Below, piece after piece: positions 1 through 5,282 of a stretch of 7,508 nt of DNA (the stretch's first letter is position 1; the number at the start of each line of letters is the position of its first letter). This DNA comes from Candidatus Halomonas stercoripullorum (GTDB taxonomy: Bacteria > Pseudomonadota > Gammaproteobacteria > Pseudomonadales > Halomonadaceae): positions 1 to 7,508 of the forward strand of contig DXFC01000260.1 in assembly GCA_019114645.1 (NCBI GenBank), in the 5' to 3' direction. The notes beneath the pieces are model-generated. The model was not told the origin of the DNA, ran no database searches, and worked only from the letters and a program-made list of their open reading frames with translations. Both the position numbers and the translations under genes were made by a program.

Positions 1-854
1 TCAAGCAGTGTCGCCATGGACAGTGGTTGATGGTCCTCGCCGGCCTGATCAATCTCCAGGCTTGATAGCAATAGCAGGTCGTTGACCAGATTCTGCATGC
101 GCTGGGTCTGCTCCTGCATACGTGTCAGCCCCGGTCCCAGACGCGGCGGTAACTGATCGACATAGGTGATATAGGTTTCGAGGTAGCCGGCCATGACGGT
201 CAGGGGTGTGCGCAACTCATGGGATACGTTGGCCACGAAGTCGCGACGCATCTCTTCCAGGCGATGCAGGCGGGTAATATCGCGGGCAATCAGCAGGTGC
301 TCATCGTTGCCATACAAGGTTAGCTGGAGTTGCAGGACGCGACGCTCATCGGCGGGGGAGGCCAGAGTTAGTGGATCGCGATAGTCACGGGCAGTGAAGT
401 AAGCGACGAAACGTGGGTCACGGACCAGGTTGGTGATGTGCTGGCCGCGGTCGTGAGCGGCCACCAGGCCCAGCATGTTCTCGGCAGCACTGTTCCACCA
501 CTCCAGGTTGCCGTGCTGGTCGAGCATCACAACGCTGTCACGCATTGCCTCGGAAGACTCCTGGATACGTTTCAACGTCGCCTGCAGGCGGTACTGCATT
601 TGGCGCTGGCCTTTTTGATAACGGTAGAGGCGATCAAACAGCTCGCCCCATACGCCGCTGGCAGCCGGTGGCTCGCTATGGGGGTTATGCGTGAGCCAGC
701 GACGCAGAGCGCGAAGCTGGAAAATATGGTGGCCCAGGCAAATGGCGAGGCCGGCGGCGAGACCTAGCGCGGGTGCGTTGAGCAACCAGCCAAACAGGCT
801 GCCGCCAGTGGCGAGCAGGCCGATACGCCAGAATTCACGGCTCCAGGCAGCCAC
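1..854 (-). CDS. phoR: Phosphate regulon sensor histidine kinase PhoR (partial, C-terminus beyond left edge)
   Basis: Membrane sensor kinase that phosphorylates PhoB when phosphate is scarce. The frame is open from 854 to base 1, giving about 284 residues. Residues 6-50 are hydrophobic (two membrane segments with almost no periplasmic loop, as usual in PhoR), followed by a basic stretch and a PhoR-typical linker with WGELFDRLYRYQKGQRQ. A PAS-like domain lies at about 95-200. The phospho-acceptor H-box SHELRTPLT has its His at residue 212, very close to His213 of E. coli PhoR. The DHp helices continue to the edge; the ATP-binding domain lies outside the window. I chose the GTG at 854 because AAGG sits 9 bases upstream, no in-frame ATG occurs before the PAS region, and it starts only 4 bases after the phoB stop, which suggests translational coupling. 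An in-frame GTG at 893, inside phoB, is less likely. Family assignment is firm; the start is fairly sure. Confidence 0.94.
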   Translation of the reverse strand, partial: MAAWSREFWRIGLLATGGSLFGWLLNAPALGLAAGLAICLGHHIFQLRALRRWLTHNPHSEPPAASGVWGELFDRLYRYQKGQRQMQYRLQATLKRIQESSEAMRDSVVMLDQHGNLEWWNSAAENMLGLVAAHDRGQHITNLVRDPRFVAYFTARDYRDPLTLASPADERRVLQLQLTLYGNDEHLLIARDITRLHRLEEMRRDFVANVSHELRTPLTVMAGYLETYITYVDQLPPRLGPGLTRMQEQTQRMQNLVNDLLLLSSLEIDQAGEDHQPLSMATLL

Positions 855-858
855 CCAT

Positions 859-1548
859 TCAAACCTTGCTGGAAAAACGATAGCCCGTGCCACGCACGGT
901 TTGAATCAAGTGCTGATGCGTTTCGCCCAGGGCCTTGCGCAGGCGGCGAATATGCACGTCGACGGTGCGTTCCTCGACATAGACATTGCCGCCCCATACC
1001 TGGTCGAGCAATTGGCTACGGGTGTAGGCGCGCTCCTGGTGGGTCATGAAGAACTGCAACAGGCGATACTCGGTGGGACCTATGTCGAGCGGGCGGTCGT
1101 GAGAGCTGACCCGATGGCTGACTGGATCCAGTACCAGCCCATCTACCTCGACGGCTTCTTCGATGCCCTTCGGGGTGGTACGTCGCAATACGGCCTTCAG
1201 TCGTGCGACCAGCTCCCGGGGGGAAAAGGGTTTGGTGATATAGTCATCGGCACCAGCCTCCAGTCCCTGGATCTTGTTGTCCTCTTCGCCTCTGGCGGTA
1301 AGCATGATGATCGGTAGCTCGCGCGTGGTTTCTTCGCGCTTGAGCCGCCGTGCCAGCTCTATGCCACTGGTACCGGGCATCATCCAGTCGAGCAGGAGCA
1401 GGTCGGGCTGGTGATCAACAACCATGGCGTGAGCACTCTGGGCGTTGTCAGCCTCCAGCACGCGATAGTCGGCCATCTCAAGCGCTACCGCGATCATCTC
1501 ACGAATCGGCGCTTCATCATCGACGATCAGAACGGTTTTGGCAGTCAT
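859..1548 (-). CDS. phoB: Phosphate regulon response regulator PhoB (OmpR/PhoB family)
   Basis: Cytoplasmic transcription activator of the phosphate-starvation regulon, the partner of PhoR. The 229-residue length equals that of E. coli PhoB. Receiver domain at residues 1-122: acidic pocket D10, D11, E12; phospho-acceptor D54 in LLLLDWMMPG; switch T83 in IIMLTARGEE; invariant K105 in DDYITKPFSPRE. The winged-helix DNA-binding domain at about 130-227 carries the recognition-helix region around RSQLLDQVWGGNVYVEERTVDVHIRRLRK (written as a description: residues about 180-205) and ends in the wing hairpin TVRGTGYRFS. The start ATG has GAGG 7 bases upstream (1556-1559). Two Pho boxes lie immediately upstream, so expression is probably self-activated. 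It is followed after 4 bases by phoR. All key residues are present, so the protein should be functional. Confidence 0.97.
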   Translation of the reverse strand: MTAKTVLIVDDEAPIREMIAVALEMADYRVLEADNAQSAHAMVVDHQPDLLLLDWMMPGTSGIELARRLKREETTRELPIIMLTARGEEDNKIQGLEAGADDYITKPFSPRELVARLKAVLRRTTPKGIEEAVEVDGLVLDPVSHRVSSHDRPLDIGPTEYRLLQFFMTHQERAYTRSQLLDQVWGGNVYVEERTVDVHIRRLRKALGETHQHLIQTVRGTGYRFSSKV

Positions 1549-1566
1549 CCCGAAGCCTCGTAATCA

Positions 1567-1584
1567 GTGACGGTTCGATGACGA
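1567..1584 (-). promoter_or_regulatory. Pho box 2 upstream of phoB, promoter-proximal
   Basis: On the minus strand this reads TCGTCAT-CGAA-CCGTCAC, again 7+4+7 with two good half-sites. Its first half-site starts 22 bases (two 11-bp periods) after the last half-site of Pho box 1, so all four half-sites are on the same DNA face; the in-between register at 1589-1595 is degenerate. The box ends 18 bases before the phoB ATG and 7 bases before its Shine-Dalgarno, so it would overlap the start site used with box 1. It may extend a PhoB array or damp expression at high PhoB-P; the role is not decided by the sequence. Confidence 0.7.
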
Positions 1585-1599
1585 TATGACCACGTCATG

Positions 1600-1617
1600 A
1601 TGACAGTTAGATGACGG
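1600..1617 (-). promoter_or_regulatory. Pho box 1 upstream of phoB (PhoB binding site)
   Basis: Read on the minus strand this is CCGTCAT-CTAA-CTGTCAT: two 7-bp direct repeats separated by 4 bases, matching the known Pho-box form (CTGTCAT repeats with 11-bp period); the second half-site is a perfect match. It lies 51 bases before the phoB ATG. In PhoB-activated promoters the box replaces the -35 element, and the -10 follows about 10 bases later; here that position holds only a weak TCATAT/CATATC (1583-1589). This box is the better candidate for driving phoB-phoR. The binding role is inferred from the pattern. Confidence 0.8.
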
Positions 1618-1647
1618 GGTCGCCAGGCACGCTTCAGAGTACTCCCT

Positions 1648-2541
1648 TTATTGGCCTGCCAGCGGCCACAGGCTAAGAGCGATACCGGCAAACACCAATA
1701 GCCCCGACCAGTGGTTATTGAGGAAAGCCTGGAAGCAGGGCTCACGCTCGCGAGTCCGAATCAGCCACTGTTGATAGATAAAGGTAGCGGCCATGCCGGC
1801 AAGTCCTAGCCAGAAGAATAGCCCGAGGCTCAGGCGCAGCCCGGCCCAACCAAGCAGACCCAGGGTGATCAGTTGCAGCAGACCGATCATGAAGCGGTCG
1901 GCACGGCCGAACAGCACCGCCGTGGATTTGACGCCGATCTTGAGATCGTCATCGCGGTCGACGATGGCGTACTGGGTGTCATAGGCCACGGTCCAGGCCA
2001 CATTGGCAGCAAAGAGTAGCCAGGCTTCCAGCGGTACCTGGCCGAGTACTGCACCGAAAGCCATGGGGATGGCCCATGAGAAGGCGGCGCCGAGAAATAG
2101 CTGTGGCAAGTGGGTGTAGCGTTTCATGAAGGGGTAGATAAAGGCCAGTAACACCCCCCCCAGCGAGAGCATGACGGTAAACAGGTTGGTAAACAGCACC
2201 AGCACGAAAGAGGCCACCACCAGACTAATAAATAACCCTTTGGCCTCTCGCTCGCTGATACGCCCCGTCGCCAGTGGCCGCTGCCTGGTACGCTTGACGT
2301 GGCCGTCGAAATGGCGGTCGGCGTAGTCGTTGATCACGCAGCCGGCGGCACGCATCAGATAGACTCCGGCAACAAAGATCAGCAACAGGTACCGTTCGGG
2401 CAGGCCGGCACTGGCTACCCATAGCGCCCATAGGGTAGGCCACATCAACAGCCAGGTGCCGATGGGGCGGTCGAGGCGCATCAGGTGCAGGAAGTCGGGC
2501 ACACGAGCGAGCCCCTTGGGGCGCATCAATGAACGGTCCAT
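1648..2541 (-). CDS. ubiA: 4-hydroxybenzoate polyprenyltransferase UbiA
   Basis: Integral inner-membrane prenyltransferase that attaches the polyprenyl tail to 4-hydroxybenzoate, the second committed step of ubiquinone synthesis. It has 297 residues, close to the usual 290. Both aspartate-rich, Mg-diphosphate-binding motifs are present: NDYADRHFD at residues 71-79 and DTQYAIVDRDDD at 188-199. RPLATGRIS (89-96) and KSTAVLFG (205-212) are also typical of UbiA. About eight to nine hydrophobic segments run through the chain, beginning near residue 29. The frame is open further upstream, to 2637, but I chose the ATG at 2541 because AGGAG lies 6 bases before it (2548-2552) and the family homology begins there. 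It starts 28 bases after the ubiC stop, so the two are probably co-transcribed. I see no clear terminator after it; the next 100 bases are the phoB control region. Confidence 0.96.
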   Translation of the reverse strand: MDRSLMRPKGLARVPDFLHLMRLDRPIGTWLLMWPTLWALWVASAGLPERYLLLIFVAGVYLMRAAGCVINDYADRHFDGHVKRTRQRPLATGRISEREAKGLFISLVVASFVLVLFTNLFTVMLSLGGVLLAFIYPFMKRYTHLPQLFLGAAFSWAIPMAFGAVLGQVPLEAWLLFAANVAWTVAYDTQYAIVDRDDDLKIGVKSTAVLFGRADRFMIGLLQLITLGLLGWAGLRLSLGLFFWLGLAGMAATFIYQQWLIRTREREPCFQAFLNNHWSGLLVFAGIALSLWPLAGQ

Positions 2542-2569
2542 CAGTGTCTCCTCATTCACTGTCAGCATA

Positions 2570-3088
2570 CTAGCGTGCCGGTAGCCCCAGTTCATCCGCC
2601 ATCGTCTGCAAAAAAAACTCCTGTACCAATACAGCAAAGTTTCCGTGGCGAAATATCGAGCGTCGGCCCCAGGGGCCGGTCAGCGGGTGGAAAGGTGCCG
2701 GGGCGGTAGTCACTTCAATAGGGCCGCGTTCCAGGTCGTGCTGGCGAAATAACCAACTACCCAATGAACGCTCGCCCAACCCCTCCAGGCGTTGGCCACG
2801 CAGATGCGTCAGAGGCGCCACCGAGCGGGCTGCCACCCAGGGCACATCATCCAGACACAGGGTGACTTCACGCAGCCAGGCAAAACGGTCAAACGGAAGG
2901 TGCAGGGCATGGGCTTCGTCAATCGTGGGCTTGCCCAGCCCCTGACGTAGCAGATGCACACGGAAAGTACGGCCCTTGCCTGCAGCGGTCAGGCGCATGG
3001 TGAGCGAGTCACGCGAGCCGATCCAGGACTGCCAGGCCGGGGTCATGGTGGCCCGTCTGGCGGCCAGCGGAAGCCAGCCAGGCGTCAT
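2570..3088 (-). CDS. ubiC: Chorismate lyase (chorismate--pyruvate lyase) UbiC
   Basis: Soluble cytoplasmic enzyme that splits chorismate into 4-hydroxybenzoate and pyruvate, the entry step to ubiquinone; its product is the substrate of UbiA encoded just downstream. With the ATG at 3088 the protein has 172 residues (E. coli 165). Recognisable family blocks are RDSLTMRL (about 26-32), FAWLREVTLC with R73, PWVAARSV (83-90), SLGSWLF (108-114), GPWGRRSIF (138-146) and VQEFFL with E157. R73 and E157 correspond to the E. coli product-binding R76 and E155. The start is uncertain: the frame is open to 3199, the ATG at 3088 has only a weak ribosome site, and a GTG at 3127 has GGAG 7 bases upstream, which would add 13 residues. 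Divergent from the flavoprotein gene. Sequence similarity across UbiC proteins is low, but the conserved blocks and linkage to ubiA make the call sure. Confidence 0.93.
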   Translation of the reverse strand: MTPGWLPLAARRATMTPAWQSWIGSRDSLTMRLTAAGKGRTFRVHLLRQGLGKPTIDEAHALHLPFDRFAWLREVTLCLDDVPWVAARSVAPLTHLRGQRLEGLGERSLGSWLFRQHDLERGPIEVTTAPAPFHPLTGPWGRRSIFRHGNFAVLVQEFFLQTMADELGLPAR

Positions 3089-3227
3089 GGGAAGCGGTCC
3101 GCGGCGCTCCGTATCGTTCCGGGTCACCGACACTCTCCGGGTCAAAATTTGGCGCATAGTGTAACATGCGAGCGTCATGGCTTGCTGTGCACCAGCCACG
3201 GGTTATCCCCTTTTTTGCAGGAGTTCC
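3089..3227. other. Divergent intergenic region between ubiC and rubB
   Basis: 139 bases that must hold the starts of transcription for ubiC (leftward) and rubB (rightward). No pair of hexamers at good spacing stands out. A TTGACC occurs on the minus strand (3140-3145) but without a matching -10 at 16-18 bases, and TACACT on the minus strand near 3158 has no partner -35. A C4T6 run at 3207-3216 precedes the rubB ribosome site. No rubredoxin-like ORF (two Cys-x-x-Cys-Gly motifs) is present here. Part of this stretch may be coding if ubiC uses the upstream GTG. Confidence 0.5.
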
Positions 3228-4388
3228 ATGTCTCGGTCTCTCACCATTATCGGTTCCGGTATGGCGGGCCTTGGCCTGCTGAAACAGTTACGAGCGCTGG
3301 ATGATTCGCGCCGCGTTACGCTGATCAGCGCCGACAGCGGTGCCGACTACTCCAAGCCACTCCTCTCCAGCAGCTTTGCCAAAGGGCTTGCGCCGGAACG
3401 GCTCGCCATGCGTTCGGCGCTGGAGGTGAGCGATCAATTGGCTGCCGTGGTGCGTACGCACACACGGGTGGAACGCCTCGACCCACTTGAGCGCTGTCTG
3501 TGGATCGGCGAGGAGCGCCTGGCGTACGACGAGCTGGTACTGGCGACGGGTGCCGCCCCCCGCATGCCGTTCAAAGTTCCCGCTACGCTCGCTAACCGGG
3601 TCTTGAGTGTCAATGATCTGGATGACTACCGCCGTTTTCATGGCCTTCTCAAGGCGCTGGCAAGACCGGCACGCGTACTCATTGTGGGTGCCGGGCTAGT
3701 GGGGTGTGAATTCGCCAATGATCTGCGCGCTGGAGGGCACGCGGTGAGTCTAATGGCACCGGAACCGACGCCGTTGCCGCGTTTGTTGCCGGAACCACTG
3801 GGCCGTGTGTTGGGCGAAGTCTTCGATGCCGCGGGTATCGAGCTGCACCTGGGCCGGATGCTGGAGCGGATGGAAGATGCCGGCAGCGAGGTGGGCGTGA
3901 TGCTTGATGACGGTCGCCGGATCGAGGCCGATCTTGTACTGCTGGCTACCGGCCTGCGCCCCCGCACAGAGCTGGCGGAAGCCGCGGGTTTGAGTGTAAC
4001 AGCGGCGGGGATTCAGGTTGACCGGCTACTGACGACATCCAGCCCGGGAATCTACGCGCTGGGCGATGTGGCCTGTGTCGATGGCGTCAACGCGATGTAC
4101 GTACCGCCCCTGCAGGCAGGTGCCAAAGCCTTGGCGCGGACACTGACGGGTACGCCCACCGAGTTACGTTATGCTGTTTGGCCGGTGGTCGTGAAAACAC
4201 CGCTGCTGCCGGTGGTGGCACAGCCACCGCTACAGTCACCGGCGCATTGGCGTATCGAAGGTGAAGGAGAAAATCTGACGGCTTTTGCCGAGGATCGAGA
4301 CGAACGTTTGATTGGCTTTGCGTTGACAGGAAGCTGTGTGAGGCGGAAAGTTGAGCTGGCGCGAGCGATACCGCCGTTGCTAGGCTAG
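3228..4388 (+). CDS. rubB: FAD-dependent NAD(P)H oxidoreductase, rubredoxin reductase type
   Basis: Soluble flavoprotein predicted to pass electrons from NADH through FAD to rubredoxin, for alkane hydroxylases or oxidative-stress systems. It has 386 residues, the usual length of Pseudomonas rubredoxin reductase. Domains in order: N-terminal FAD-binding Rossmann fold with GSGMAG (9-14) and YSKPLLSSSFAKG (41-53); ATGAAPRMP (107-114); NADH-binding Rossmann fold with VGAGLVGCEFANDLR (153-167); second ATG motif LLATGLRPRTEL (238-249); FAD ribityl-binding GIYALGDVA (274-282); and a C-terminal cap domain (about 315-386). The ATG at 3228 is preceded by AGGAG with a short 4-base gap. Pseudomonas relatives have rubredoxin genes directly upstream; none is here. 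Other possible partners for this fold include ferredoxins or nitrite-reductase-type proteins, so the electron acceptor is an inference from overall similarity and from the neighbouring HU gene. Confidence 0.87.
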   Translation: MSRSLTIIGSGMAGLGLLKQLRALDDSRRVTLISADSGADYSKPLLSSSFAKGLAPERLAMRSALEVSDQLAAVVRTHTRVERLDPLERCLWIGEERLAYDELVLATGAAPRMPFKVPATLANRVLSVNDLDDYRRFHGLLKALARPARVLIVGAGLVGCEFANDLRAGGHAVSLMAPEPTPLPRLLPEPLGRVLGEVFDAAGIELHLGRMLERMEDAGSEVGVMLDDGRRIEADLVLLATGLRPRTELAEAAGLSVTAAGIQVDRLLTTSSPGIYALGDVACVDGVNAMYVPPLQAGAKALARTLTGTPTELRYAVWPVVVKTPLLPVVAQPPLQSPAHWRIEGEGENLTAFAEDRDERLIGFALTGSCVRRKVELARAIPPLLG

Positions 4389-4465
4389 ACTGGTCATCCA
4401 TTTGGTCGGCCTACAGCATGATGTAGCGATGGCCACCGCGCTTGTAACATGTAAATAACAACAGA

Positions 4466-4480
4466 CCGGCAACACGCCGG
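4466..4480 (+). other. Small hairpin in the hupA leader
   Basis: CCGGC-AACAC-GCCGG is a perfect 5-bp GC stem with a 5-base loop, ending 26 bases before the hupA ATG. It is not followed by a T-run, so it is not a normal terminator. If it lies in the transcript it could stabilise the 5' end or tune translation. A chance occurrence cannot be excluded for so short a stem. Confidence 0.4.
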
Positions 4481-4506
4481 ACCTTAGCCAATATCAGGAG
4501 GGCGGT

Positions 4507-4785
4507 ATGCGTAAGCCAGAACTTGCCGCGGCGATTGCCGCGCGTGCGGAACTATCCAAGGACAAGGCGGGCCAGGTGCTCAACGTCATCCTCGACGAGA
4601 TCACCGGCAGCGTGGCCCAGGGGCAGGATGTTTCATTGATTGGATTCGGGACCTTCACTGTGCGTGAACGGGCTGCGCGCACCGGCAAAAATCCACAAAC
4701 CGGCCAGCCGCTGCAGATTCCCGCCAGCAAGACGGTGGCGTTCAAGCCGGGTAAAGGGCTCAAGGATGCCGTTGGCAAGGGCTGA
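4507..4785 (+). CDS. hupA: HU-family DNA-binding nucleoid protein
   Basis: Small histone-like protein that dimerises and bends DNA without strong sequence preference, helping to compact the nucleoid. It has 92 residues, normal for HU. The N-terminal helical dimerisation part (1-42) begins MRKPELAAAIAARAELSK; then the signature IGFGTFTVRERAARTG (45-60), the flexible DNA-grasping arm with the tip RTGKNPQTG (58-66, including the intercalating Pro63), and the final helix PGKGLKDAV. It reads as HU rather than IHF. The start has a strong AGGAGGG (4496-4502) 4 bases before ATG, as expected for an abundant protein. A clear rho-independent terminator follows, so it is likely its own unit or the end of one that begins at rubB. 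Its position next to rubredoxin reductase matches the hupA gene of Pseudomonas, from memory; the symbol follows that. Confidence 0.95.
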   Translation: MRKPELAAAIAARAELSKDKAGQVLNVILDEITGSVAQGQDVSLIGFGTFTVRERAARTGKNPQTGQPLQIPASKTVAFKPGKGLKDAVGKG

Positions 4786-4808
4786 TCCCGGTTCGGGTTG
4801 CCGTGTGG

Positions 4809-4845
4809 CGCGGCCTGCACCGTCAGGCCGCGACTTTCCTTTCTT
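4809..4845 (+). terminator. Rho-independent terminator after hupA
   Basis: A perfect 9-bp stem, CGCGGCCTG (4809-4817) pairing with CAGGCCGCG (4824-4832), encloses a 6-base loop CACCGT and is followed by the pyrimidine-rich tail ACTTTCCTTTCTT. It begins 23 bases after the hupA stop. The tail contains three C residues between the T groups, so some readthrough to the next gene, which starts 28 bases after the stem, is possible. Confidence 0.8.
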
Positions 4846-4860
4846 GTGTGGACCGGAGAT

Positions 4861-5217
4861 ATGAAGCTGCGATTGATGTTGTGGCTGCTGGGCTTGATGC
4901 TCAAGCGTGCACAGCGCCGCAAGCCCGCTTTTCGTCAGGCCCTTGGCGACCTGGGGAAACTCGACTGGGGCATCGCCACCGAAGATCTGACGACTGCGCG
5001 CCATTACCGCATGTCATCGGCGGGTATTCGTACTGCTTCCGGCCTGCCGGTCGACCTCGACCTTGAACTGCGTTTCGCCGATGAAGCCAGCGCCATCCGC
5101 CTGCTGCGCAAGCCGACCCAGCGCGCGTTTCTCGACGGGATGATCGCCGGACAGGTACGTCTGGTTGGGGACTCAGGGGACCTGACCAAGCTCCAGCGGC
5201 TGCTTAAACGGCTCTAA
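4861..5217 (+). CDS. Small SCP2-like domain protein, function unknown
   Basis: A 118-residue protein that I cannot assign to a named gene. Residues 1-14 (MKLRLMLWLLGLML) form a hydrophobic, possibly amphipathic helix followed by the basic patch KRAQRRK, which suggests a peripheral membrane anchor rather than a cleaved signal. Residues 35-118 resemble the SCP2 sterol/lipid-carrier fold: beta strands around ARHYRMSSAGIRT and VDLDLELRFADEASAIRLL, then a helix RAFLDGMIAGQVRLVGD and the final short helix DLTKLQRLLKRL. SCP2 domains occur in bacterial ubiquinone accessory proteins (UbiJ, UbiT), but this protein is shorter than those and I infer no more than possible lipid binding. The ATG at 4861 has GGAG unusually close (2 bases away); an ATG at 4876 is a weaker alternative. 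It lies right behind the hupA terminator and 65 bases before yccS. The gene is very likely real, since the frame is clean and the protein has family character. Confidence 0.8.
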   Translation: MKLRLMLWLLGLMLKRAQRRKPAFRQALGDLGKLDWGIATEDLTTARHYRMSSAGIRTASGLPVDLDLELRFADEASAIRLLRKPTQRAFLDGMIAGQVRLVGDSGDLTKLQRLLKRL

Positions 5218-5252
5218 GCCTGCGGGCTCGCCTTGTGTCACTCGCTATCGGA

Positions 5253-5258
5253 TAGAAT
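5253..5258 (+). promoter_or_regulatory. Possible -10 element for yccS
   Basis: TAGAAT matches five of six bases of the sigma-70 -10 hexamer and lies 24 bases before the yccS ATG, in the gap after the SCP2-like gene. No good -35 is seen at 16-18 bases; TTGTGT at 5233-5238 is only 14 bases away. If used, the transcript would begin near 5265 with a leader under 20 bases, consistent with the absence of a ribosome site. Confidence 0.3.
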
Positions 5259-5282
5259 GGCTGTGATCACTCAACGGTATGC

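Noticed and set aside
691..1317. A 208-codon open frame on the plus strand
   Set aside because: It overlaps phoB and the start of phoR antisense. Both of those carry complete conserved motifs; this product shows none.
2542..2637. Longer N-terminal extension of UbiA
   Set aside because: It would overlap the end of ubiC, lacks similarity to UbiA, and the ATG at 2541 has a well-placed AGGAG.
4411..4426. Inverted repeat CTACA-GCATGA-TGTAG after rubB
   Set aside because: A 5-bp stem with no T-tail is too weak to call a terminator.
4442..4461. Imperfect AT-rich palindrome TTGTAACATGTAAATAACAA upstream of hupA
   Set aside because: Only six of ten positions pair, and it does not match an operator type I know, such as the FNR site. 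It could equally be a promoter spacer region.
4494..5004. Minus-strand open frames across hupA and the SCP2-like gene
   Set aside because: They are antisense to genes with clear ribosome sites and, for hupA, a full family signature, and they would cross the terminator hairpin.
5218..5232. Possible terminator hairpin AGCC-TGCG-GGCT after the SCP2-like gene
   Set aside because: The stem is only 4 bp and has no T-run after it.
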